Notes: a model not told the origin generated them from the sequence alone. 63,254 nt of DNA from Candidatus Peregrinibacteria bacterium (GCA_016928915.1 JAFGJT010000004.1:1-63254), one strand, 5' to 3'. Shown: positions 39,574 through 48,181, counted from the stretch's first letter. Numbers and translations: made by a program.

Positions 39574-41175
39574 ATGAACCGCAAGCACGAGAATCTTCAG
39601 GAGAATATAATTGAAGCAATGCTCAAAGAGGCATTAAAATTAAAAGTGAAGTCCCAAAAAGAGCTCCAATCATTAAAGAACCAATATTCCCTTAAATATA
39701 AAATAAGTTCACCTTCAAATGTTGCTTTAATAAGAACTTATAGAAATCTTGTTGAAAAGGGCAAAATCAGAGATGATAAAGGTTTTTTTCATCTTATTAA
39801 AAAGAGAAAAATCAGGTCGGAATCGGGGATTGCGAATATAACTGTTATTACCAAGCACTATAAATGCCCGGGAAATTGTATCTACTGTCCTTCAGAGCCC
39901 AATATGCCCAAGAGCTACCTCTCAAACGAACCTGCCATGATGAGGGCAATTTTAAATGATTTTGATGCTGAAAGTCAGGTCAGAAATCGTTTGTCGGGAC
40001 TCCAAAGAACCGGACACAATACCGATAAAATAGAGATTATTGTTGCCGGAGGCACTTTTTCATTTTATCCAAAAATTTATCAAACTTCCTTTGTTAGAGA
40101 TGTTTATAATGCTTTAAATGGAAAGAAATCAAGAACTCTTGTTGAAGCACAAAGTTTAAATGAAACGGCACAACATCGATGTGTTGGGCTTTCTCTTGAA
40201 ACCCGACCGGACTGGATAAACATTGATGAGATAAAAAGAATGCGAAATCTTGGCGCTACAAAAGTTGAAATCGGAATTCAGTCTTTGGACGAAGAAGTTC
40301 TTAAAATGAACAACAGGGGACACGGAGTTAAAGAAATCCGCATTGCCATGAAGCTTTTAAAAGACGCAGGATTTAAGATTAATGCCCATATAATGCCGAA
40401 TTTATACGGAAGTTCCATTGAAAAAGATATTGAAATCTTTACCAATTTATTTGAAGATAGTGATTTTAGACCGGATTGGCTGAAAATTTATCCATGTGTA
40501 GTAACTCCCTATTCGCAGCTTGAAAAGATGTGGAGAAAAGGCTTGTTTAAGTCTTATTCTGATGAGGAGCTAATAAAATTAATGATTGAGCTTAAAAAAC
40601 TAGTTCCCGAGTATGTTAGGATTGCACGTTTGTACAGAGATATTCCGGCTGAAAGCATTTTGGCGGGTTCGAAAATTTCAAACTTACGACAGATTGTTCA
40701 CAAAACAATGGCTGAAACAGGGGACAGATGCAAATGTATCCGCTGCCGTGAAATAAAAACAACCATCCCCGATCCCGAAAATATTAAATTAGTTGAAAGA
40801 TCTTATTATTCTTCTGACGGAAAAGAACACTTTTTAAGCTTTGAAGACACAAAAAATGATAAACTAATAGCCTTTCTGCGCCTGCGCATCCCCTCACAGA
40901 TATTCAAGTACGAAAAACATTTTATTAAAGAGCTTTCCGGCTCTTCTATAATAAGGGAATTGCATACTTATGGTGAGCATTTGCCCATAAAGGACCATAA
41001 AACCGAGGCTTCTCAGCACCAGGGTTATGGAAAAAGGTTAATAGAAAAAGCAGAGGAAATAACATACAATTACGGATTAAATAAAATTGCCGTAATTTCA
41101 GGCATCGGTGTTCGTGAATATTATAAGAAAAGACGATTTGAATTGCAGGGGACATATATGGTTAAGTCCCTTTAA
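39574..41175 (+). CDS. elp3: Elp3-family tRNA uridine(34) acetyltransferase/radical SAM enzyme
   Basis: 533 residues, both catalytic halves intact. The radical SAM part has 'HYKCPGNCIYCPSEPNMPKSY' with Cys98, Cys102 and Cys105 as cluster ligands, and 'KVEIGIQSLDEEVLKMNNRGH'. The GNAT part (about 400-533) has QHQGYGKRLIEKAEEI for acetyl-CoA and 'GIGVREYYKKRRFELQGTYMVK' at the end. Characterised bacterial and archaeal Elp3 form cm5U at the wobble position of tRNA from acetyl-CoA and SAM. It occurs without other Elongator subunits in these lineages. The divergent Trm9-like gene would supply the next step. Confidence 0.95.
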   Translation: MNRKHENLQENIIEAMLKEALKLKVKSQKELQSLKNQYSLKYKISSPSNVALIRTYRNLVEKGKIRDDKGFFHLIKKRKIRSESGIANITVITKHYKCPGNCIYCPSEPNMPKSYLSNEPAMMRAILNDFDAESQVRNRLSGLQRTGHNTDKIEIIVAGGTFSFYPKIYQTSFVRDVYNALNGKKSRTLVEAQSLNETAQHRCVGLSLETRPDWINIDEIKRMRNLGATKVEIGIQSLDEEVLKMNNRGHGVKEIRIAMKLLKDAGFKINAHIMPNLYGSSIEKDIEIFTNLFEDSDFRPDWLKIYPCVVTPYSQLEKMWRKGLFKSYSDEELIKLMIELKKLVPEYVRIARLYRDIPAESILAGSKISNLRQIVHKTMAETGDRCKCIRCREIKTTIPDPENIKLVERSYYSSDGKEHFLSFEDTKNDKLIAFLRLRIPSQIFKYEKHFIKELSGSSIIRELHTYGEHLPIKDHKTEASQHQGYGKRLIEKAEEITYNYGLNKIAVISGIGVREYYKKRRFELQGTYMVKSL

Positions 41176-41538
41176 GAACAATATCTTATTTTGCACAATA
41201 TATCTTGTACAAAGTATAAATATATCATTGGTAATTTTTCATTAATTTGGCAGTTTTTGAAGATTCCGTTATCTATTATAATGTGTGGAACCATCTGATT
41301 TGCTCTAGTTGTAGGCGTTATCTCGAAACTTTCGTTTTAACGCGTTTTTAATAAATTTTTGATATCTATGCTTTTCAGGTTAAAATTTTTATACATCTTT
41401 TTTGATGATTTTTTATTCCTTTTAATTATATTCGAATATTTTAGCAATATTTATAATTTTAGTAGTTTAATTATGTGAAATTATATTGATAATATTTTTT
41501 AGATAAATAAACTTGTCAAATTACCTATTAAATTAAAC
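41176..41538. other. AT-rich non-coding stretch, no gene seen
   Basis: After elp3 the sequence is strongly AT-rich with several T-runs and no open frame of note. No convincing hairpin-plus-T-run terminator for elp3 is seen. It ends at the strong promoter of the structured RNA. Confidence 0.7.
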
Positions 41539-41567
41539 TTGACTCTATGTAAACAAAATGATACAAT
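41539..41567 (+). promoter_or_regulatory. Strong sigma70-type promoter of the unknown structured RNA
   Basis: TTGACT (41539-41544) and TACAAT (41562-41567) are separated by exactly 17 nt, one mismatch each from consensus. This is the best promoter in the window. The predicted start is near 41574-41577. It drives no open reading frame. Confidence 0.75.
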
Positions 41568-41574
41568 ATTAATG

Positions 41575-41880
41575 TAATAAAACAAAAGTGAACTTTTACA
41601 ATTAGATTTTGAAAGCCGGGGGCATAGGTGACTGTGAGTTTTTCTCATCGTCACCTACGCCTCAAGCTTTCAACAGCGTAATAGGGCTTGTTGTAAATCC
41701 TCCCAAAGATTTATAGCGATCAACTACTGTTTTTGAACGGGCTTTGGTGCTCAGAAATAAGTATTGAACAGGTTGTAATTATGGGTGACTATGGTTACTG
41801 AAGGTTATATAGAAATGTGTAATCTCTACTTTAAACTCTACCTGATCTTGAAATGCTGTTGGAGACTTGGGGCTTTTTTT
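41575..41880 (+). ncRNA. Candidate structured non-coding RNA, family not recognised
   Basis: A promoter-to-terminator unit of about 305 nt without an ORF. Parts seen: (a) hairpin 41611-41671 with aggtgac/gtcacct, a tgag/ctca tip and gaaagc/gctttc at the base; (b) a 21-position helix joining 41659-41679 to 41853-41873, with one mismatch and four G-U pairs; (c) a hairpin taaatc/gattta (41694-41713); (d) aggttatat/gtgtaatct (41802-41825); (e) seven T at 41874-41880. Hairpin (a) and helix (b) compete for 41659-41671. Length is in the range of tmRNA, 6S or RNase P RNA, but tag/T-arm, RNase P core and SRP signature sequences were not found. It ends 10 nt from the recG stop on the other strand. Confidence 0.65.
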
Positions 41881-41889
41881 ATGCCCGTT

Positions 41890-43929
41890 TTAATCCTGAA
41901 CAAATACATCCGTCTCCTGCTTTAATTTTTCCTGTAACTCCGGGTATTTTAATAACTCCGGATCTTCTTCAATTATTTTTTGAGCTTCTATTCGGGCTTT
42001 TTCTATTGTTATTGAATCTGTTAATGAAGCCATTTTTAAATCCGGTATGCCGCTTTGTTTTATTCCGTAAATTTCGCCCGGGCCTCTTAAGTTTAGATCG
42101 ATTTCCGCCAATTTGAATCCTGAAGAATGGCTTACCATAGCTGATAATCGTTTTTTTGAATCTTCGCTTTCTGAAGTAGGGAACAGAAAACAATATGACT
42201 GGTGCTCTCCCCTGCCGACTCTTCCGCGGAACTGGTGCAGTTGTGACAGACCGAACCTTTCGGCACCTTCAATAAGCATTATTGTGGCATTTGGCACATC
42301 AATTCCCACTTCCACTACCGAGGTTGAAACCAGAACATTTATTTTATTATCTTTAAAATCTTTCATTATTTGTTCTTTATCAGCCGGTTTTAATTTACCG
42401 TGCAGTAAGCCGATTTTAAACTGTGGAAATATGTGCTCGCTTAAATAATCGTATTCTTTTGTTACGGCTTTTACGCCGAGAACATCGGATTCGTCAATCA
42501 AAGGGCAAATTACGAATACCTGTCTCCCCTTTCTTACCTGGTCTTCAATCCATCTATATGCATCAATTCTTTTATTTTCGGGAACAACGCGGGTAATAAT
42601 TTCCTGCCTTCCTTTAGGCAATTCATCAATCACTGAAAGATCCTGGTCACCGTAAATTGTCATTGCAAGAGTTCGGGGGATAGGAGTTGCTGAAAGGCTT
42701 AACAGATGCGGAGAACCAAAGCTTTTAAGAATTGTACGCTGTTTTACTCCAAATCTATGTTGTTCATCGATTACAGCTAGTCCGAGTTTTTTAAAATTAA
42801 TTTTTTCCTGAATTAAAGCATGAGTTCCGATTACCAGATCAACAGTCCCCTTTTTCATCTGGCTTATAATTTCATCTTTGTTTTTTTGAGTTGTACTGCC
42901 GGAAATAAACTGAATATTTATTCCGTAAGGCAGTAAAAATTTTGCAAGAGTCTGATAATGCTGTTTGGCTAAAATTTCAGTCGGGGCCATTAAAGCGCAT
43001 TGGAAACCGGCTTTTACTGTATTTAGTATTGCAGCCGCTGCAACTACGGTTTTACCCGATCCAACATCTCCCTGAACTAATCGATGCATTGGATATGGAT
43101 TTTCAAGGTCCCTGAGTATTTCCGCCAATGTCTTTTTTTGCGCATTAGTAAGATCAAAAGGAAGCTTGCTTAAAAATTCTTTTATTAAATCAATATTTTG
43201 CGGAATTTTCTTCTCATCTTTTGATGAAATTTTCTGCCAGTACCATTTTTTCTGCAAAGCCTTTAACTGCAGCAAAAAGAGCTCATCAAAACTAAGCCTC
43301 TCAACAGCTTTTTTTAAGGTTTCTTCACTTTCCGGAAAGTGAATATTTTTAACAGAATCGCTATATGATAATAAATTGTGATTTTTAATAATCTCATCAG
43401 GTAAATATTCTTCAAATCCTCCGGCCCAGTCATCAATTAATGGTTTAATTTTTTCTCTTATCCATTTTGAAGTAATGCCTTCAGTTTCATGATAAACCGG
43501 AACAATACGCTCGCTGTGAACCATTTCATTTTTTAGTAATTCATAAGAAGGGCTCAGAAGACTGAGCCTGCCATATGCATATTTAGCCTTTCCCATTAAA
43601 ACAACTTCAGCTTCGTTATATAAAATTCTTTTTAGATGCGGCTGATTAAACCAGACAACCTCAACAGTTCCTGTATCATCGGTAAGCATGCCCTTTGTTA
43701 TAAATTTGCCGTTCCTTGTCCTTATTGTGCTTAGATGAGTTAAAATTCCTTTTACCGTATTAACTTCCTCAGTGCTTAAATCAACAATTTTAGTTAAATC
43801 TGATCTGTCCGTATATGTTCGCGGGAAATACAAAAGAAGATCCCGGACAGTTGTAACCCCAATATCTTTAAGCTTATTTAAATGCCCGCTTGTTGTTCGG
43901 AGAATCTCTTTTAGTTGTTTTAAAAGCAT
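41890..43929 (-). CDS. recG: ATP-dependent DNA helicase RecG
   Basis: 679 residues. The N-terminal wedge/OB domain is followed by superfamily 2 helicase motifs: GDVGSGKTVVAAAA (motif I), APTEILAKQH, DEQHRFGVKQR (motif II) and SATPIPRT (motif III). The C-terminal part has 'LIEGAERFGLSQLHQFRGRVGRG'. RecG reverses stalled forks and processes branched DNA. Length matches the family. It lies 33 nt after tyrS on the same strand and may share its transcript. Confidence 0.98.
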   Translation of the reverse strand: MLLKQLKEILRTTSGHLNKLKDIGVTTVRDLLLYFPRTYTDRSDLTKIVDLSTEEVNTVKGILTHLSTIRTRNGKFITKGMLTDDTGTVEVVWFNQPHLKRILYNEAEVVLMGKAKYAYGRLSLLSPSYELLKNEMVHSERIVPVYHETEGITSKWIREKIKPLIDDWAGGFEEYLPDEIIKNHNLLSYSDSVKNIHFPESEETLKKAVERLSFDELFLLQLKALQKKWYWQKISSKDEKKIPQNIDLIKEFLSKLPFDLTNAQKKTLAEILRDLENPYPMHRLVQGDVGSGKTVVAAAAILNTVKAGFQCALMAPTEILAKQHYQTLAKFLLPYGINIQFISGSTTQKNKDEIISQMKKGTVDLVIGTHALIQEKINFKKLGLAVIDEQHRFGVKQRTILKSFGSPHLLSLSATPIPRTLAMTIYGDQDLSVIDELPKGRQEIITRVVPENKRIDAYRWIEDQVRKGRQVFVICPLIDESDVLGVKAVTKEYDYLSEHIFPQFKIGLLHGKLKPADKEQIMKDFKDNKINVLVSTSVVEVGIDVPNATIMLIEGAERFGLSQLHQFRGRVGRGEHQSYCFLFPTSESEDSKKRLSAMVSHSSGFKLAEIDLNLRGPGEIYGIKQSGIPDLKMASLTDSITIEKARIEAQKIIEEDPELLKYPELQEKLKQETDVFVQD

Positions 43930-43962
43930 AATCTTTAGCTGATCATGGTATTTAAGTTTACC

Positions 43963-45162
43963 TTAAGTACCTTTTACCTTCAAGAATTTTCGCTTGCCCA
44001 CCTGTAAAAGCTTTTCGTTATGCAAATCCAGCGTGTGGTTAACATCGGTTATTTTTTCCTGGTCGATTTTAACACCGCCCTGTTCGATAAGCCTTCTTGC
44101 TTCGCTTTTTGAAGGAGCCATTTTTTCATTAACTATTAATTCAACCAGATTTATTGCTTTTGCATCAATGGTTGTTTCTTCGATATCTTCGGGAAGTTCG
44201 TTCTTGCTGAAAACATTGGTGAATTCTATTTCCGCGTTGTGTGAGGCTTGCTCCGAATGATAAATTTTAACAATTTCTTTACCAAGAAGCTTTTTTATTT
44301 TCATTGGATTTTCCCCTTCTTTTAGTGCTTTTTTGTATTTTTTAATTTCTTCCGTATCTATATTGGTTGCCAGTTCAAAATATTTTAATATCAAGTTATC
44401 GGGTATGCTCATCACTTTGCCGAACATGTCTTTAGGCTCATCATCAACGGCAATATAATTGTTTTCGGATTTCCCCATCTTTTTAACACCGTCAAGACCT
44501 TCAAGAATAGGTACTGTTAAAATATCCTGCGGAGCTTGACCATATGCTTTTTGTATTACACGTCCGGCAAGCAGATTGAATGTCTGATCTGTTCCTCCCA
44601 GTTCCAAATCAGCTTTTAAGGCTACAGAATCATATCCCTGCATTAACGGATACATAAATTCGTGCATTGAAATCGGAATATTCTTTTTCACACGATCCTG
44701 GAACATGTCGCGTTCCATCATCTGCGCAACGGTAAAGCACGAAGCAAGTCGTATAACATCGGCAAAATTTAGTTTTTCAAGCCAGTCTGCGTTCCAGCGC
44801 ACTTCGATTTTATCTATATCAAGAAAAATCTTTACCTGATCAAGATATTTTTCAGCGTTTTTTTCAAGCTCCTGTTTGGATTTTGCCGCTCTGGCTTCTA
44901 TTTTGCCGGTCGGATCACCTATCTGACCAGTAAAATTTCCGAATAACAATATTATCTGATGGCCCATATCCTGAAATTCCTTTAGTTTTTTAATAACAAC
45001 CATATGCCCTATATGGAGATCTTTTCCTGACGGATCAATGCCAAGCTTTATTCTAAGCTTGCGCCCTGATTTTAATTTCTCCATAAGATCGTTTTTTACC
45101 ACAGTGTCAACAACTCCCCTGCTTAATAAATCATTAATTGCCGCTTTATTAATTTTAGACAT
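43963..45162 (-). CDS. tyrS: Tyrosyl-tRNA synthetase
   Basis: 399 residues. Class I motifs HIGH (LHIGHMVVIKKL) and KMSKS-like KMGKSENN, plus the tRNA-Tyr-binding C-terminal S4 domain ('PSKSEARRLIEQGGVKID'). The sequence is of the TyrZ-like branch ('IDPSGKDLHIGH'). A two-hairpin structured RNA with a terminator lies 70 nt upstream (45233-45325); if transcription reads through, it would act as an attenuator. No T-box consensus is seen. Confidence 0.97.
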   Translation of the reverse strand: MSKINKAAINDLLSRGVVDTVVKNDLMEKLKSGRKLRIKLGIDPSGKDLHIGHMVVIKKLKEFQDMGHQIILLFGNFTGQIGDPTGKIEARAAKSKQELEKNAEKYLDQVKIFLDIDKIEVRWNADWLEKLNFADVIRLASCFTVAQMMERDMFQDRVKKNIPISMHEFMYPLMQGYDSVALKADLELGGTDQTFNLLAGRVIQKAYGQAPQDILTVPILEGLDGVKKMGKSENNYIAVDDEPKDMFGKVMSIPDNLILKYFELATNIDTEEIKKYKKALKEGENPMKIKKLLGKEIVKIYHSEQASHNAEIEFTNVFSKNELPEDIEETTIDAKAINLVELIVNEKMAPSKSEARRLIEQGGVKIDQEKITDVNHTLDLHNEKLLQVGKRKFLKVKGT

Positions 45163-45232
45163 AGTATTTGTTTAAGTTCGCCTTACATATTAAGAATAAA
45201 AGAGTTTCTTGTAAACCAATAAAACTATATAC

Positions 45233-45325
45233 AAAAAAAGTAGAAGCGCGCTCACCTCCTGGTTGGCTTCTACTCTTTTGGTGTAGCTAGATGTAAGGAT
45301 GAAAATATCTCCTTAATCTAGCTGC
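45233..45325 (-). ncRNA. Two-hairpin small RNA / tyrS leader with Shine-Dalgarno sequence in the terminator loop
   Basis: On the minus strand a promoter (45332-45359) starts an RNA of about 93 nt. Hairpin 1 (45285-45323) pairs agctagat-taagga with tccttacatctagct around one bulged base. Hairpin 2 is gtagaagc (45266-45273) with gcttctac (45240-45247), followed by seven T (45233-45239), a standard intrinsic terminator. Its 18-nt loop contains AGGAGGTGA (45252-45260), a nine-base match to the 16S anti-Shine-Dalgarno sequence, with no start codon at a normal distance. It may be a free sRNA that titrates ribosomes or a translation-sensing attenuator for tyrS; both are inferences. Confidence 0.65.
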
Positions 45326-45331
45326 ATCTCT

Positions 45332-45359
45332 ATGATAGCCTTTTGTAAAAAATAATCAA
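45332..45359 (-). promoter_or_regulatory. Promoter of the tyrS leader RNA
   Basis: On the minus strand TTGATT (45354-45359) and TATCAT (45332-45337) are 16 nt apart. The predicted start at about 45325 coincides with the base of hairpin 1. Confidence 0.6.
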
Positions 45360-45454
45360 CAATTTCTGACACCTAGCAAATACGACTTGATTCTTCCTTG
45401 TAGATCTGCGATAATTCGCCTGTTGGTGATCGTAAACAACATAATCGTATTGAT

Positions 45455-46246
45455 ATGTTAGAAGGAATACTTAAAAAAATAGGTTTAACTGAAAAAGAAG
45501 CTCAGGTGTATCTAGGGCTGCTTGAACTTGGATCACAGCCTGCAAGTGTAATAGGCAAAAAAACCAAAATCAACCGCTCCACTACTTATTTGATTCTGGA
45601 AAGTTTAATGAAAAAAGGATATGTTAATCAGCATGTAAGGGCTGATGTTAAATATTTTACCGCTGCTGATCCGCAGGTTGTTGTTCAGTCGCTTGAAAGA
45701 GAAGAACAGCAAATACAGGAGTCCAGAAAAGCAATGATTGATCTGCTTCCTGATTTTTATTCGCTTTCCAATCCGTTAAGCATTAAGCCCAAAGTAAGGT
45801 TTTATGAAGGGGAAGAAGGCGTTAAACGTGCCATGGAGGACACTCTAAGCTCTAAAGAGGTATTATTGAGCTGGGATGCTATGGACAGCTGGTTTAACGC
45901 AACTTCGAACCTTCAAAAATTCATAAGGGATTATGCAAAATTAAGAGTTGAAAAATATAAAATACCAGTACGTGTTCTTGTTCCGGATACTCCGATTGCC
46001 CGTCAGTATTTATTAAATGAATACCCGGGTTTAAAAGAAAAGAAGGATCCGCTTATGGAAATACGATGGATACCCAAGGGAGTCAGGGTTTTTAAAAACG
46101 AAATTAATGTTTATGATGATAAGGTTTCTATTGTTTCTTTGGCTAAAAATGAATTGATTGGTATTGTTATTGAAAGTCACGAGATCGCACAAACTCACAG
46201 ATCAATTTTTGAACTGGCATGGAAAGCCGGGAAAAAAAATAAATAA
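45455..46246 (+). CDS. TrmB-family transcriptional regulator
   Basis: 263 residues. The N-terminal winged HTH ('LTEKEAQVYLGLLELGSQPASVIGKKTKINRSTTYLILESLMKKGYV', residues 11-57) is of the archaeal TrmB type. A short coiled linker leads to a C-terminal sensing domain ('KVRFYEGEEGVKRAMEDTLSS', 'RWIPKG..VFKNEINVYDDKVSIVSL'). TrmB regulators control sugar metabolism in archaea; the ligand here is unknown. It is divergent from tyrS and its leader RNA, with about 130 nt between promoters, and could regulate both. No palindromic operator stands out. Confidence 0.88.
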   Translation: MLEGILKKIGLTEKEAQVYLGLLELGSQPASVIGKKTKINRSTTYLILESLMKKGYVNQHVRADVKYFTAADPQVVVQSLEREEQQIQESRKAMIDLLPDFYSLSNPLSIKPKVRFYEGEEGVKRAMEDTLSSKEVLLSWDAMDSWFNATSNLQKFIRDYAKLRVEKYKIPVRVLVPDTPIARQYLLNEYPGLKEKKDPLMEIRWIPKGVRVFKNEINVYDDKVSIVSLAKNELIGIVIESHEIAQTHRSIFELAWKAGKKNK

Positions 46247-46252
46247 TTTCGA

Positions 46253-47212
46253 ATGAATAAAACCATTGTTGTCCTTATTGATCCGGATAACGCAAAATTA
46301 AGGATAGATAAATTTTTGGCAAAAGATTTCAAGCGGTATTCGCGTTCTTGTTTGCAGAAATTGATTTTAGAAAACAAAATCAAAGTAAACGGAAGCCCGA
46401 TATCGAGCAGTTATAAGCTTAAAGCCGGGGATAAAGTCGCCCTTGAGCTGCCCATTGAACGTAAAATTAAAAAACCTACAAGGCAGCGTATTCCCCTTAA
46501 AATAATATTTGAAAATAATGATCTGGCTGTAATTAATAAACCGGCCGGTATGGTTGTTCATGCTTCGGAACAGGGGCAGCATCTTGAAGGGGCTCTTGTT
46601 AATGCTTTATTGTATAAATATGGCAAAGAAAAATTAAGCGATACGGGCGGCATTTTAAGACCGGGGATTGTTCACAGGCTGGACAAAGATACTTCGGGGC
46701 TTATTATTATTGCCAAAAACAACAGAATTCATAAATATCTTGTTAATATGATGAAAAACAGAGAAATCGAAAAGAAATATATTGCTTTGCTTGTAGGCCA
46801 CCTGAATGAAAAAGCAGGTTTAATAGATTCCCCTTTAATAAAATCCTCCAAATACTGGGGAAAAATAATTTTAGCGACCGAAGGAGAAGGCCGCGATGCC
46901 AAAACATTATATAATGTCCTTGGATATTTTAGTAAAGAAAATTATAAATTTACACTGATTGAAGCACAAATATTGACAGGCCGCACACATCAAATCAGAG
47001 TGCATTTTAGTTCCATCGGGTATCCGATTGCAGGAGATTTTTTATATGGAAATAAAAAAACAAATGAATTTTTAAAGAAATTCAATTTGAAAAGACAGTT
47101 TTTACATGCTGAAAATATAAAATTCACTTTGCCTGACGGGAAAATTCTTGATGTTAAAACCGAGATTCCCGCAGATTTAAAGGGCGTTTTGAAAAATCTG
47201 GAGTCAGACTAA
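46253..47212 (+). CDS. RluA/RluD-family 23S rRNA/tRNA pseudouridine synthase
   Basis: 319 residues. An N-terminal S4 RNA-binding domain ('RIDKFLAKDFKRYSRSCLQKLILENKIKVNG') precedes the catalytic domain with 'NKPAGMVVHAS', the active-site HRLDKDTSGLIIIAK and 'GRTHQIRVHFSSIGYPIAGDFLYG'. The layout is that of RluD, which modifies helix 69 of 23S rRNA. The exact target cannot be read from sequence. It starts 6 nt after the TrmB gene and overlaps rplU (convergent) by 4 nt. Confidence 0.93.
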   Translation: MNKTIVVLIDPDNAKLRIDKFLAKDFKRYSRSCLQKLILENKIKVNGSPISSSYKLKAGDKVALELPIERKIKKPTRQRIPLKIIFENNDLAVINKPAGMVVHASEQGQHLEGALVNALLYKYGKEKLSDTGGILRPGIVHRLDKDTSGLIIIAKNNRIHKYLVNMMKNREIEKKYIALLVGHLNEKAGLIDSPLIKSSKYWGKIILATEGEGRDAKTLYNVLGYFSKENYKFTLIEAQILTGRTHQIRVHFSSIGYPIAGDFLYGNKKTNEFLKKFNLKRQFLHAENIKFTLPDGKILDVKTEIPADLKGVLKNLESD

Positions 47213-47538
47213 TCCTTTTTTTTACCTCCAATAACAATATCTTTGATTTCAATCAGGCTTAAATGTTTCTTAAATCCTTTGGTTCTTGCGTAGCGTTTTT
47301 TGGATTTCATTTTAAATACACGTATTTTTTCACCTTGAACGGCTTGTAAAATTTCAGCATCAACACGGGCGCCGTCAATGTACGGATGACCAATATCAAT
47401 ATTTTTATCATCTTTGGCATACAGAAGCACTTTGTCAAAAGTAATTTTTCCGGTATCTTTTTTTAAAGAATCCACTTCTATTTTGTCGTTTTGCTTGACC
47501 TTATATTGTTTTCCGGCTATTTCGACTATTGCGTACAT
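47209..47538 (-). CDS. rplU: Ribosomal protein bL21
   Basis: 109 residues, normal length. Start 'MYAIVEIAGKQYKVKQNDKIEVDSL' and C-terminal 'KRYARTKGFKKHLSLIEIKDI' are typical. In most bacteria rplU is followed by rpmA (L27) and then obgE. Here the order on the minus strand is obgE-pth-rplU, and the convergent pseudouridine synthase gene immediately follows, so rpmA is not adjacent. Confidence 0.96.
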   Translation of the reverse strand: MYAIVEIAGKQYKVKQNDKIEVDSLKKDTGKITFDKVLLYAKDDKNIDIGHPYIDGARVDAEILQAVQGEKIRVFKMKSKKRYARTKGFKKHLSLIEIKDIVIGGKKKD

Positions 47539-47596
47539 AATATTAAATTAATAATTGGAAAATGCGTGATTACTCTATAGAAAAAGCTGATAAAAA

Positions 47597-48181
47597 TCAA
47601 GTTTTTTGATTGAATTTGTTCATTGCAGAATTAATGCCGTTTTTCAGCCATTCCAACGCGGCTTCACAGGCTTTGTCTTTTATAGGTTTTAATTCTTTTT
47701 CTTCTTCCCCGGAAAATCCGGACAAAACATAATCTTTTCCTTTATATTTGGCTTTTATTTCATCTTTTCTTGCTTCAATGCCAATTTTTATCCTTGGGAA
47801 ATCCTTCGTTGATAATTGATTAATGATTGAAATCATGCCGTTATGGGAACCCGGTCCACCTTTTGACTTTATTTTAAACTCCCCAAAAGGCAGATCCAGA
47901 TCATCAACAATAATCATTAAATCTTGAGCGGAGCTTTTGTAAAATTGCATTACGGACTGAACAGCATTCCCCGAGAGATTCATAAATGTTAGAGGTTTAA
48001 CCAAAAATACTTTTTCCCCATTTAATTCACCTTCCGATATCATGGATTGGAACTTATTTTTCTCCTGAAAGTCACCGGATTTGAGTTTTTCTTTTAAAAT
48101 GTCCAAAACCATGAAACCGATATTGTGTCTTGTATTTTCATATTCTGTGCCGGGATTTCCAAGTCCGACTATTATCTTCAT
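47597..48181 (-). CDS. pth: Peptidyl-tRNA hydrolase
   Basis: 194 residues. Seen: 'IVGLGNPGTEYENTRHNIGFMVLD' with the catalytic His, 'LVKPLTFMNLSGNAV' and 'IIVDDLDLPFGEFKIKSKGGPGSHNGMISI'. It recycles tRNA from drop-off peptidyl-tRNA. It overlaps obgE by 4 nt, so the two are co-transcribed, a common Obg-ribosome-factor pairing. Confidence 0.97.
   Translation of the reverse strand: MKIIVGLGNPGTEYENTRHNIGFMVLDILKEKLKSGDFQEKNKFQSMISEGELNGEKVFLVKPLTFMNLSGNAVQSVMQFYKSSAQDLMIIVDDLDLPFGEFKIKSKGGPGSHNGMISIINQLSTKDFPRIKIGIEARKDEIKAKYKGKDYVLSGFSGEEEKELKPIKDKACEAALEWLKNGINSAMNKFNQKT

Noticed and set aside
41575-41880. tmRNA or RNase P RNA
   Set aside because: No peptide-tag reading frame, no tRNA-like T arm with CCA, no gaggaaagtcc or P4 core; only length and a terminator fit.
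45162-45232. Tyr-rich leader peptide before tyrS
   Set aside because: A TTG frame with three Tyr codons follows the terminator, but it is too far from the SD-like loop and comes after the terminator, so it cannot control it.
45163-45330. T-box riboswitch controlling tyrS
   Set aside because: The leader is short and lacks a specifier loop; the terminator loop aggaggtgagcgcg matches the T-box consensus at only about 8 of 14 positions.
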